Origin: Nannocystis exedens
GTDB lineage: Bacteria > Myxococcota_A > Polyangia > Nannocystales > Nannocystaceae
Assembly: GCF_002343915.1 (NCBI RefSeq)
Contig: NZ_NETK01000001.1
Coordinates: 8,756,001-8,820,000, forward strand
DNA length: 64,000 nucleotides
Direction: 5' to 3'
Within the stretch, counting starts at the first letter, position 1. Each line of letters starts with the position of its first letter. Positions 8,593 to 16,683 of this stretch are shown here, one piece after another. The notes under the pieces were generated by a model that was not told where the DNA came from, searched no databases, and worked only from the letters and a program-made list of their open reading frames with translations. A program made the position numbers and the translations under genes.

Positions 8593-9720
8593 TCAGGCGG
8601 CCCGGCGCAGCTCCGGCTCGTGCCGGGCCGCCCGCCGCTGCTTGAGCGAGGCCGCCAGCCGGGCCGACAGCGTGCGCTGGCCGGCGGTTCGCTGGCGCTC
8701 GAGCAGCAGGGCGACCGCGCGGCGCTCCTCGGGGCGCAGCGCCTGGTAGGTCCGCGGTCCGCGCAACGTGGTCGGCAGCGCCGCGCCGTCCTCGTAGGCG
8801 TCGAGCACCGAGGGGTGGACGTAACACTTGCGGCACACCGTCGCGGTGTTGCCGAGGCAGCCGGCGACCCGCTCGATCGCCCGCGTGACCGCCTGCTTGC
8901 GCCGGTACTTCTGCTCCGGCCTCGGGTCGCGCCACAGCTCCTCGGCGGCCAGCACGGTGCCGGCGAACGTGCGGAAGTCCTTGGCGCTGAACTCGCTGCC
9001 GGAGCAGGCGCGCAGGTAGGCGTTGACGTCGGCCGAGCCGATCGCGTGGTGGGTGCCGGCGTGGTCGTAGAACTGGAACAGCTCCTGCCCGGGCACGTCG
9101 CGGCAGCTGCGGACGATCTTGGCCAGGCGGGCGTCGTCGACGGCGACCACGTGCTGCTTGCCGCTCTTGCCGCGGAAGCGGAATTCGATGTGCTTGCCGT
9201 GGATCTTCACGTGGCGGTCGCGCATCGTCGTCAGCCCGTACGAATCGTTGCTGTGCGCGTATTCGGGGTTGCCGATGCGGATGTGGGTGGTGTCGAGCAG
9301 GCGCACCACGGTGGCGAGCACCTTGACGCGGTCGAGCTGGGGGCGGCGGAGGTCGCGGTCGACCCGGGCGCGGATCGCCGGCAGCGCCGCCGCGAACGCC
9401 AGCATGCGCTCGTACTTGGTGCTGTCGCGGACCTCTCGCCAGCGCGGGTGGTAGCGGTATTGCTTGCGGCCGCGGGCGTCGCGGCCGACCGCCTGGATGT
9501 GTCCGCGCGGGTCGGGGCAGATCCACACCTCCGTCCAGGCCGGCGGGATCGCCAGGCGGCGGATCCGGGCCAGCGTCTCGGCGTCGCGGAGCGGGCGGCC
9601 CTTCGCGTCGCGGTAGGCGAAGCCGGTGCCTGCGCGGCGGCGAGAGATGCCCGGCTGCGCGTCGGTCACGTAGACGAGTCCGGCGTCATCGGCGCAAGTG
9701 GCGGCATCGAGGGCGCTCAT
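8593..9720 (-). CDS. DNA topoisomerase IB
   Basis: A 375-residue poxvirus-like bacterial type IB topoisomerase. It would relax supercoils by nicking one strand through a 3'-phosphotyrosyl bond. Visible landmarks are the N-terminal DNA-binding part with RYHPRWREVRDSTKYERM, IRIGNPEYAHSNDSYGLTT around the first catalytic arginine, FSAKDFRTFAGT with the second catalytic arginine, and ATVCRKCYVHPSVL, where the tyrosine at about residue 300 is the nucleophile. The length matches the bacterial family (about 350 residues). ATG 9720 is the first start giving family sequence. It stands alone between a convergent sensor gene and a divergent response regulator. Confidence 0.93.
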   Translation of the reverse strand: MSALDAATCADDAGLVYVTDAQPGISRRRAGTGFAYRDAKGRPLRDAETLARIRRLAIPPAWTEVWICPDPRGHIQAVGRDARGRKQYRYHPRWREVRDSTKYERMLAFAAALPAIRARVDRDLRRPQLDRVKVLATVVRLLDTTHIRIGNPEYAHSNDSYGLTTMRDRHVKIHGKHIEFRFRGKSGKQHVVAVDDARLAKIVRSCRDVPGQELFQFYDHAGTHHAIGSADVNAYLRACSGSEFSAKDFRTFAGTVLAAEELWRDPRPEQKYRRKQAVTRAIERVAGCLGNTATVCRKCYVHPSVLDAYEDGAALPTTLRGPRTYQALRPEERRAVALLLERQRTAGQRTLSARLAASLKQRRAARHEPELRRAA

Positions 9721-9890
9721 GGTGCTTCGAGCGTGTGGTGTTCGAAGGGCTCGCGCCGGTCGCTGCGACCAGGCGCAGCGGAGCCGTCGTCGACAGCCTC
9801 GCCCCGCCGCTGGGCCCGGACTGGTCGCAATGTGCGCAGCGGCCTCGACCGGCTTGTCGCCGCGAACCACTGCGAACATCGTTGAACGCG

Positions 9891-10265
9891 ATGCCGCCGA
9901 TCTTGCTGGTCGAGGACGACGCCGACATCCGCGACGTGGTGGCCGAGCTGCTGCGCGGCGAGGGCTACGACGTCCACGGGGCCGAGAACGGCGAGCAGGC
10001 GCTGGCCTACCTCCACGAAGCCGAGCGCGAGCCCTGCCTGATCCTGCTCGACCTGATGATGCCGGTGGTCGACGGCTGGCAGGTCCTCGCCCGCTTGCGG
10101 GCGCAGGACCGGCTGCTCGCGCTGCCGGTGGTGGTGATGTCGGCCTCGTCCCCGGCGGCCGCGCCCGCCGACGTGGCCGCGTTCGTGCGCAAGCCGATCG
10201 ACCTCGATCTCCTGCTCGGGCTGGTGCGGCGATACTGCGGCCGCACGCCCGCGGAGCCGGATTGA
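9891..10265 (+). CDS. Single-domain response regulator
   Basis: A 124-residue stand-alone receiver domain (CheY-like) with the acidic pair E8/D9-D10, phosphoacceptor D54 in LLDLMMP, S84 in VVMSAS and K101 in FVRKPID. There is no output domain, so it should act by protein contact after phosphotransfer from a kinase encoded elsewhere. ATG 9891 is chosen because the receiver fold begins at the next residue. Confidence 0.93.
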   Translation: MPPILLVEDDADIRDVVAELLRGEGYDVHGAENGEQALAYLHEAEREPCLILLDLMMPVVDGWQVLARLRAQDRLLALPVVVMSASSPAAAPADVAAFVRKPIDLDLLLGLVRRYCGRTPAEPD

Positions 10266-10699
10266 TTCGCCCGCAGAACGTCGTGTCGATCGCTCGCGAC
10301 GGTGTACGCAATTGCAACAGCGCGTGCCCCGCCAAGCGGCGGCGGGCAGTGTCGCAATACGCGCGAACCCGCACCGGAGCGGCGAGGGGTTCGGACCTCG
10401 GACCGCGGGCCTGGGACTCGCCGCGGCGTCGACGGGCGGTCCCCGTTCCGGCCGCGTCCGGCGGTCCTGGCGAAGTTTTTTCTTTCCCCTGGCGGCGAAG
10501 TGGCTATGGTTGCGAGCCGAGAAGTCACATTGGAACCTCCGGGTGCATCCTCCGCAAAACCTCCCCCTGCCGCCGGTCGCAGCGTAGCGACCATTCGTCG
10601 GTCGGTCCCTCCTTTCTTGTCCGTCCCTCCTTTCTTGTCCGTCCCTCCTTTCTACGTGGACCCTGTCTCCGTGGATCCTGCGGACCGGTCGGAGGTCGC
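10266..10699. other. 434-bp gene-free stretch with an 18-bp tandem repeat
   Basis: No convincing gene. It carries GTCCCTCCTTTCTTGTCC twice in tandem at 10605-10622 and 10623-10640, followed by a shortened third copy (10641-10653). The pyrimidine-rich run lies about 50 bases before the ATP-grasp start and could form part of its leader. GGAGG at 10691-10695 is the ribosome site for the gene at 10700. Confidence 0.6.
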
Positions 10700-11746
10700 A
10701 TGCGGCTGGGTTTGACCTTCAACCTCAAACCCGAGCTCGGTCCCTCGCCCGGCGAGCCGATCGATCGCTTCGAGGAGTTCGACTCGGTCGAGACCGTCGA
10801 CGCCATCGACCGGGCCCTGCGCGGGCTCGGCCACGAGGTCGAGCGGCTCGGGTGGGGCGAGCCGCTCCTGGCCGCTTTGGCGGAGCCGGGGCGGCGCCTC
10901 GACGGCGTGTTCAACTTCGCCGAGGGCGTGGGCGGCCGCGGGCGCGAGTCGCAGATCCCGGCGGTGCTCGAGGTGCTGGGGATCCCCAACACCGGCTCGG
11001 GCCCGTTCGCGCTGGCGCTGGCGCTCGACAAGGGGGTCGCCAAGATCTTCGCCGCGGCCCACGGCATCCGCACCGCCCCGTTCCAGATCGTCGGCGCCGA
11101 CGAGACCCTCGGATTGGTCGAGCTCGCCTATCCGCTGTTCGTCAAGCCGGTCGCGGAGGGCTCGTCGATGGGCATCCGCAAGAACTCGGTCTGCCACGAC
11201 GAGGCGGCCCTGCGCGAGCGCGTGGCCCGGCTGCAACGCGACTACCGCCAGGCCGTGCTGATCGAGGAGTTCCTGTCGGGCGACGAGTTCACCGTCGGCG
11301 TGGTCGGCAACGGCGCCGCGGCCGAGGTCGTCGGCGTGATGCAGGTGACCCCGCGGGTGCCCGACGGGCAGGACTTCGTCTATTCGCTCGAGGTCAAGCG
11401 CGACTACCTCAACCAGGTCCGCTACGTCATGACCGACGAGCTGCTGCAGTCGGGCCGGCTCGACGAGGCCCGGCTGGCCGCCATCCGCGGGCTCGCGCTC
11501 GACGTCCACCGCGTGTTCGGCTGCCGCGACCTGTCGCGCATCGACATCCGCTGCGACCGCCGCGGCGACCCCAACTTCATCGAGGTCAACCCGCTGCCGG
11601 GGCTGCACCCGGTCAGCAGCGACCTCGTCATCATCGCTCGTGGCCACGGCTGGAGCTACGAGCAATTGATCGGCCGCATCATCGGCGCGGCCACCCAGCG
11701 CTGGTCCGGCCTCGACCGCCTGCAATCGTCCCCCCCCGAGCATTAG
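10700..11746 (+). CDS. D-alanine-D-alanine ligase-like ATP-grasp enzyme (first of pair)
   Basis: A 348-residue ATP-grasp ligase. YPLFVKPVAEGSSMGIRKNS is the nucleotide-binding glycine-rich loop, VLIEEFLSGDEFTVGVVG the central strand, and NFIEVNPLPGLHP the metal-binding Glu/Asn end of the Ddl family. It would join a carboxylate to an amine via an acyl phosphate. The usual Ddl N-terminal Ser/Glu pattern is replaced by VFNFAEGVGGRGRESQIPA, which is found in Ddl-like proteins of uncertain substrate. GGAGG lies 4 bases before the ATG. A second ATP-grasp gene follows after 28 bases, so the two probably act as a pair on peptides or peptidoglycan precursors; the substrate is inferred only. Confidence 0.88.
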   Translation: MRLGLTFNLKPELGPSPGEPIDRFEEFDSVETVDAIDRALRGLGHEVERLGWGEPLLAALAEPGRRLDGVFNFAEGVGGRGRESQIPAVLEVLGIPNTGSGPFALALALDKGVAKIFAAAHGIRTAPFQIVGADETLGLVELAYPLFVKPVAEGSSMGIRKNSVCHDEAALRERVARLQRDYRQAVLIEEFLSGDEFTVGVVGNGAAAEVVGVMQVTPRVPDGQDFVYSLEVKRDYLNQVRYVMTDELLQSGRLDEARLAAIRGLALDVHRVFGCRDLSRIDIRCDRRGDPNFIEVNPLPGLHPVSSDLVIIARGHGWSYEQLIGRIIGAATQRWSGLDRLQSSPPEH

Positions 11747-11774
11747 CGAGTTCCCCGACCTCGCCGGAGCCCCG

Positions 11775-12815
11775 ATGCGGATCGCCATCACCTATCACGT
11801 CGCCCCTCTCTTCGATCCGCCCGTCGCGCTCCTCGGCGCGCCCGAGCTGGCCGCCACCGCGCGCGAGGTCCAGGCCGCGCTCGCGCCGGAGCACGCCTGC
11901 ACGCTGGTGCCGGTCGCCGACTCGGTGCCGGCGGCGCTCGCGGCCGTCCGCGCCGCCGCGCCCGACGTGGTGTTCAACCTGTGCGAGGGCGCCGTCGGCC
12001 GCACGCAGTTCGAGGCCCACCTGGCGCTCGGCCTCGACATGCTGGGGATCCCCTGCTGCGGCTGCGACCCGGTGACCCTCGCGCTCTGCCAGGACAAGCC
12101 GTTCGTCAAGCAGTTCCTGCGCCAGACCGGCGTGCCGACCCCGGCCGGCTTCGCCGTCGCGCCCGGCTGCTCGGAAGAACATGTCCTGGAGGACATCCGC
12201 GAGCTCGTCGCCCGCGCCGCCTCGGGCCGGGTCATCGTCAAGCCGGCGCGCGAGGGCGGGGGCGTCGGCGTCGACGCCGGCAGCGTGTGCGGCGACGCCG
12301 AGGCGGCGCTGGCCCGCGCGCGCCAGGTGTGGGCCCGCCACGACCAGCCCGCGCTGGTCGAGACCTTCGTCGACGGCCCCGAGTACAACCTCGCGCTCTA
12401 CCACGCCGGTCCGCGCGGCCTCGTCGCCTTGCCGCCGGGACAGATCGTGTTCTCGCCGGCGCTGGCGCCCGAGCGGCGGGTGGTCGGCTGGACCGCCAAG
12501 TGGGACAACGCCTCGACCGAGGCGCAGGCGACCGTGAGCCGGATCGTCGCCGACCTCGACCCCGCCATGCACGCCGAGCTGCTCGCGGTGTGCACGCGCG
12601 CGGCCACGCTGCTCGGGATGACCGGCTACTGCCGGTTCGACCTCCGTTTGGCCGGCGAGGCGATCCAGATCATCGACGTCAACGCCAACCCCGACCTCGG
12701 CTCCGGCTCCGGCTTCCGCAACGCGCTCGCCGCCGCCGGCATCCCGTTCGCCGATTTCCTCGCCGACCTGATCGCCGCGCGCACCCCCGCCGCCCGCCTC
12801 GCCCCCGCGGCGTAG
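11775..12815 (+). CDS. D-alanine-D-alanine ligase-like ATP-grasp enzyme (second of pair)
   Basis: A 346-residue protein of the same superfamily as its upstream neighbour but clearly diverged. VVFNLCEGAVGRTQFEAHLA corresponds to VFNFAEGVGGRGRESQIPA in the first enzyme, VIVKPAREGGGVGVDAG is the ATP loop, and IQIIDVNANPDLGSGSGF carries the metal-binding residues. A copy of the window-wide palindrome (ATGTCC, TGGA, GGACAT at 12181-12196) lies inside the gene and encodes HVLED in a surface-type stretch without breaking the frame. Start ATG 11775 is 28 bases after the previous stop, giving a two-gene operon. Confidence 0.87.
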   Translation: MRIAITYHVAPLFDPPVALLGAPELAATAREVQAALAPEHACTLVPVADSVPAALAAVRAAAPDVVFNLCEGAVGRTQFEAHLALGLDMLGIPCCGCDPVTLALCQDKPFVKQFLRQTGVPTPAGFAVAPGCSEEHVLEDIRELVARAASGRVIVKPAREGGGVGVDAGSVCGDAEAALARARQVWARHDQPALVETFVDGPEYNLALYHAGPRGLVALPPGQIVFSPALAPERRVVGWTAKWDNASTEAQATVSRIVADLDPAMHAELLAVCTRAATLLGMTGYCRFDLRLAGEAIQIIDVNANPDLGSGSGFRNALAAAGIPFADFLADLIAARTPAARLAPAA

Positions 12816-13057
12816 CCTCCGTCGTCGCTCGTCGGGGCGGCCGGGACGTCGCGCCGGCGATGGCCCGGCGACGCGACTCGCTGGCGACAACCCGGCCGGA
12901 TCGATCGAGCCCATCGTCCGCGCGCCCGCGCGCTCGTGGCATTCGCCGGCCAATCATCACACCGCGGCGGCGGGCGCGGAGCCGCGTTCGGGGCCCGCGG
13001 GGCGCGTTCGTGACGCCGCTCCCTTGTCGCTCGCGGTGGCAGGGTCAGCCTGTCGGC

Positions 13058-14452
13058 ATGCGCCGCGTGTCCGCCCTGTTCGTCGCCTCGCTCCTCGCCG
13101 GCTGTCCCGATCCGCAGGCCGGAGCGGGGACCACCGAGGACGCACCCGGCACCACCAGCGCCCCGGAGGTCACGTCGACCTCGACCGCCGGCGACGAGCC
13201 GCTTTCGACCGGCAGCGCGACGGGCTCGGCGGCCACCGGCAGCGCGGGCGAGACGACCGGCGGCGAGCCGCCCGGGACCACGGGTGGGCCCGAGCCGACG
13301 ACCGGCGGCGAGCCGGCGTGGCAGCCGAAGGGCTGCCCCGAATTCTACGCGCAGGACCGCTTCCCGACGGTGGAGCTCGAGATCGATCCGTCCGAGCTGG
13401 CGGAGATCGAGCAGGAGTGGGCGATCGCCGACGAGGACGACATCCAGGAGCACCCGCTGCTGGCGTTCAAGGTCGACGACACCGTGATCACGAGCGCCTC
13501 GGTGCGGCTGCGCGGCAACTCCTCGCACTGGCACGATCAGAAGAAGATGCAATTCGAGGTCTCGTTCAACACCTACGACCAGCAGGGCCGGTTCGAGGGC
13601 CTCAAGCACGTGCTGTTCGACGCCGCCGAGTACAACCGCAGCTTCTTGCGCGACCGCCTGGCGCTGGCGATCCTGCGCGACGTCGGCCTCGCGGCCCCCT
13701 GCGCCAACAACGCCCGCGTCGTCGTCAACGGCGCCTACTACGGCCTCTTCACCAACATCGAGAAGGTCGACAGCGAGTTCCTCGAGCGGACCTTCGAAGA
13801 TCCGGACGGCAACCTCTACAAGCGCCGCGGCGGCGGCTCGGGCTGGAACAAGAAGACCAACGAGGAGGACCCGAGCCAGGCCGACGTCGAGCAGCTCGAG
13901 GCCGCCGAGACGGTCGATGACCTGCTGGCGGTGATGAACCTCGAGCAGGCGCTGCTCGAGTGGGCGACCGAGGCCGTGATCCCCGACCGCGACGGCGCCT
14001 GGGGCGGAGGGCTCAACCAGTACCTCTACAACGACCCGAACTCCGGCTTCGTCGTCATCCCGTGGGACCTCGACGACACCTTCACGCGCCTCGAGCCCGA
14101 CACCGACCCGTACACCTACATCAAGGAGGGCGACCACGGCCGGCCGTTCTACGCCATCGCCACCGCCGACCCGGTGTGGTTCTCCCGCTACATCGACGCG
14201 ATCGCGTTCGCCGTGGCGACCGGCTACGACGTCGAGGTGCTGCAGGGCCGCCTCGACACCTGGGCCGCGCAGATCGCCGAGGCCGCGGCCGACGACCCGA
14301 ACAAGCCGTTCACGTTCGACCAGCACCTCGATCAGGTCGACGACATGCGCGCGTTCGTGGCCGAGCGCCGGCTGTTCCTCGACGCCTGGCTCGATTGCTG
14401 GCAGAGCGGCGGGGTCGACGGCGACCACGACGGCAAGTGCGACGGCGCGTGA
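13058..14452 (+). CDS. CotH-like lipoprotein
   Basis: A 464-residue envelope lipoprotein. The signal peptide ends in the lipobox LLAGC with Cys16 as the lipidated residue, then a Thr/Gly/Ser/Glu-rich linker runs to about residue 85. The rest is a CotH domain: VRLRGNSSHW, HVLFDAAEYNRSFLRDRLA, VVVNGAYYGLFTNIEKVD, NLYKRRGG and VIPWDLDDTF, the last carrying the metal-binding aspartates of this atypical kinase fold. CotH of Bacillus phosphorylates coat proteins; here the partner is unknown. A C-terminal GGVDGDHDGKCDG resembles a calcium-binding loop. ATG 13058 is chosen because it starts the signal peptide. Confidence 0.88.
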   Translation: MRRVSALFVASLLAGCPDPQAGAGTTEDAPGTTSAPEVTSTSTAGDEPLSTGSATGSAATGSAGETTGGEPPGTTGGPEPTTGGEPAWQPKGCPEFYAQDRFPTVELEIDPSELAEIEQEWAIADEDDIQEHPLLAFKVDDTVITSASVRLRGNSSHWHDQKKMQFEVSFNTYDQQGRFEGLKHVLFDAAEYNRSFLRDRLALAILRDVGLAAPCANNARVVVNGAYYGLFTNIEKVDSEFLERTFEDPDGNLYKRRGGGSGWNKKTNEEDPSQADVEQLEAAETVDDLLAVMNLEQALLEWATEAVIPDRDGAWGGGLNQYLYNDPNSGFVVIPWDLDDTFTRLEPDTDPYTYIKEGDHGRPFYAIATADPVWFSRYIDAIAFAVATGYDVEVLQGRLDTWAAQIAEAAADDPNKPFTFDQHLDQVDDMRAFVAERRLFLDAWLDCWQSGGVDGDHDGKCDGA

Positions 14453-14474
14453 CCGCGGCTATGCTGGACCGGCG

Positions 14475-14972
14475 ATGGCGAGGTCGCGCGGGCACGAGGG
14501 CAGGGGGGCCGCCGCGGGCGCGCTGGAGCTGGTGCGCCCGGGACTGACCGGCTTCGGCGGCGGCCGCTTCGACCCGCGCTGGGACCTGGCCGGGTTCCGC
14601 AGCGCCTGCCACGCGATGGCGCGCGCGGTGCCACGCACCACGCTCGGACCGTGCGAGGGCCCGCACGCGAGCGCCGCGTACTACCGGGCTCGCGTCGATC
14701 ACGAGGGCCGGCCGCTGTGGCTGCTGCTGCACGCGATCCAGCCGCTGCTCGCATTCGCCGAATGGGACCAGCGCCTCGATTATCGGTTCGTCGACGCGCC
14801 TGCGCTGGCCGCCGCGTTCTTCGGCCCGCACGAGCTCGCCGGGGCGGCCCGGCTCGAGACCCGGCTGACGCCGCAGGACTGGGAGCGCCGGCTCAGCGGG
14901 CAGGAGCTCGAGCAGGCGCGCCACTGGCGACCCGAGCGCGTCGGTGACCTCGTGTTCTGCTGGTGGGATTGA
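14475..14972 (+). CDS. Small protein of unknown function
   Basis: A 165-residue protein not recognised. It begins 23 bases after the CotH stop, and TATGCT (14460-14465) could be its -10 box. It has no signal peptide and no membrane segment. A mixed alpha/beta composition with several conserved-looking aromatic patches (WLLLHAIQPLLAFAEWDQRLDY, partly, and the end GDLVFCWWD) suggests a folded cytoplasmic protein. Strong G/C at third codon positions supports coding. Confidence 0.6.
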   Translation: MARSRGHEGRGAAAGALELVRPGLTGFGGGRFDPRWDLAGFRSACHAMARAVPRTTLGPCEGPHASAAYYRARVDHEGRPLWLLLHAIQPLLAFAEWDQRLDYRFVDAPALAAAFFGPHELAGAARLETRLTPQDWERRLSGQELEQARHWRPERVGDLVFCWWD

Positions 14973-15364
14973 CCCGCCCGCCGGGGCGAACGGCGACACG
15001 AGGCACCCGCCCGGGCACGCGGATGTCGGGGCGGCCCCTCGTGCGCGAGCGGCGAACGGGCGCTTGGGGGCGAACGGCCGCGGCTTTGCGCGCGCAATCA
15101 CATGTCCTCGGGGACATGTGAGTCATCCGGCTCGGGGTCCGCCTCGGTCCCAATCGACACAGCTCCCCGCCGCGACAATGGGGGGTGTACCGGGGCGCTG
15201 ATTTCGTGGCCGCTTCGTGGCCGCGCACCGGGGCTCGCGCGCGCGCAGCGGTTGCTGCGCGCGGCGTGGGCTCGCGCGAGCCGGGCCGCGCGTGCGCTCT
15301 CGGGCGCCGCCGTGATCGCCGGAGTCCGTCGATTCTCCGCCGGATGTGTGCTACCTGGGGGCCA
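14973..15364. other. 392-bp gene-free stretch with perfect palindrome
   Basis: No gene is visible. The main structure is the palindrome at 15098-15121 described separately. The remainder is GC-rich without repeats. Confidence 0.5.
15098..15121. repeat. Perfect 10-bp-arm copy of the palindrome family
   Basis: TCACATGTCC (15098-15107), TCGG, GGACATGTGA (15112-15121): arms match at all ten positions. This is one of the two best intergenic examples and lies about 240 bases before the P450 gene. It has no adjacent U-tract, so it may be a DNA site rather than a terminator. Confidence 0.75.
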
Positions 15365-16600
15365 ATGTTGGAAGCGAGCGCCACGTCCGAGTTGAAGTTC
15401 GATCCGTTCGACCCCGCGTTCGTCGAGGATCCGTACCCGACCTTCCGTCGATTCCGCGAGGAGGCGCCGATCTACGCGTGGGAGCAGGTCAAGGGCCACA
15501 TCCTGTTCCGTTACCGCGACGTCATGGCGCTGATCCGCGACCCGCGGCTCGGCACCGATCCGACCCTCGGCGGCGGCTTCTCGCCCGAGCTGCGCGCGGC
15601 CTACCCGGACTACGTCGCCATCCGGGAGAACGACCTGTTCATGATGCGGCCGGAGTCCCACGCGCGGGTGCGCAAGCTCGTCACCCCGCTGTTCGGGCCG
15701 CGCCAGCTCGAGGCGCACCGGCCCCGCGTCGCCCAGATCATCGCCGAGGTGATCGGCCGCCTGCCGGAGCGCGGCGTCATCAACGTGTTCCGCGACTTCG
15801 CCCAGACCTATCCGGTGCGCGTGATCGCGGCGATGCTCAACATCCCGCCGGGCGCCGAGGCCGAGTTCCTGGCCTTCGCCGACGCGCTGATCGCCACCAT
15901 CTTCCCCGGGCTGCCGCCGGAGGTGTTCGCCTCGTACATGCCGGCGATCTCGCGCGGCCGCGAGATCGTGCGGGCCGTGATCGCCGACCGCCGCGAGCGG
16001 CCGATGGCCGACGACCTGATGACCCACCTCATCAGCGCGTGCGACGACGCCGATCGCCTGACCGACGGCGAGCTCGAGTCGCTGATCGGCGGTCTGCTCG
16101 TCGGCGGCTCCGACACGACGGTCCACCTCACGACCTACGCGATCCTCGAGCTGCTGCGCCACCCCGACCAACTGGCGCTCCTGCGCCAGGATCCGTCGCT
16201 GGCCCGCTCGGCGCTCGACGAGACGCTGCGCTACAACGCGTTCGGCCGCGGCGGCGGGCTCACCCGCTTCGTCGAGGAGCCGTTCAGCTGGAACGGCGTC
16301 GAGTTCCACCGCGGTCAGCCGCTGTTCCTCAACACGCAGAGCGCCTTCCGCGACCCCGAGTTCGTGGCCGACCCCGACGTCTACGACATCCGCCGGCGCA
16401 CCAATTCGAGCCCGTGGTTCGGCCACGGCCCGCACTTCTGCCTCGGCGCCTCGCTCGCGCGGCTCGAGGCCGAGACGGCGCTGCAGCAGTTCCTCGCCCG
16501 CTACCCGACGATCGAGCTCGCGGGCAAGCCGGTCTACGGCAACCACCCGATCTTCCGCGACATCCTCGACCTGCCGGTGCGCGTCGCGGTCGCGGACTAG
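15365..16600 (+). CDS. Cytochrome P450
   Basis: A 411-residue soluble bacterial P450. The I-helix oxygen-binding motif is GGLLVGGSDTT, the K-helix ExxR is DETLRYN, and the haem ligand is Cys359 in FGHGPHFCLGASLARLE. It would insert one oxygen atom from O2 into an unknown substrate using external ferredoxin electrons; no redox partner gene is nearby. It is the first gene of a run of same-strand biosynthetic genes to 20862. ATG 15365 is preferred over an upstream in-frame ATG (15347) because a G-rich site precedes it and P450 homology starts soon after. Confidence 0.93.
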   Translation: MLEASATSELKFDPFDPAFVEDPYPTFRRFREEAPIYAWEQVKGHILFRYRDVMALIRDPRLGTDPTLGGGFSPELRAAYPDYVAIRENDLFMMRPESHARVRKLVTPLFGPRQLEAHRPRVAQIIAEVIGRLPERGVINVFRDFAQTYPVRVIAAMLNIPPGAEAEFLAFADALIATIFPGLPPEVFASYMPAISRGREIVRAVIADRRERPMADDLMTHLISACDDADRLTDGELESLIGGLLVGGSDTTVHLTTYAILELLRHPDQLALLRQDPSLARSALDETLRYNAFGRGGGLTRFVEEPFSWNGVEFHRGQPLFLNTQSAFRDPEFVADPDVYDIRRRTNSSPWFGHGPHFCLGASLARLEAETALQQFLARYPTIELAGKPVYGNHPIFRDILDLPVRVAVAD

Positions 16601-16646
16601 CGCGCGCGAGTTCGCCGGCCGCGCGGGCGCGCGCTCGCCGGCGCGC

Positions 16647-16675
16647 TTGAAGGGGCCTGGCCGGCCCCGTAGAGT
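16647..16675 (+). promoter_or_regulatory. Sigma-70-like promoter of the SufS-like gene, probably leaderless
   Basis: TTGAAG (16647-16652), 17 bases, TAGAGT (16670-16675). Transcription would begin at about 16682, two bases before the GTG start at 16684. Confidence 0.55.
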
Positions 16676-16683
16676 GCCCTGAC

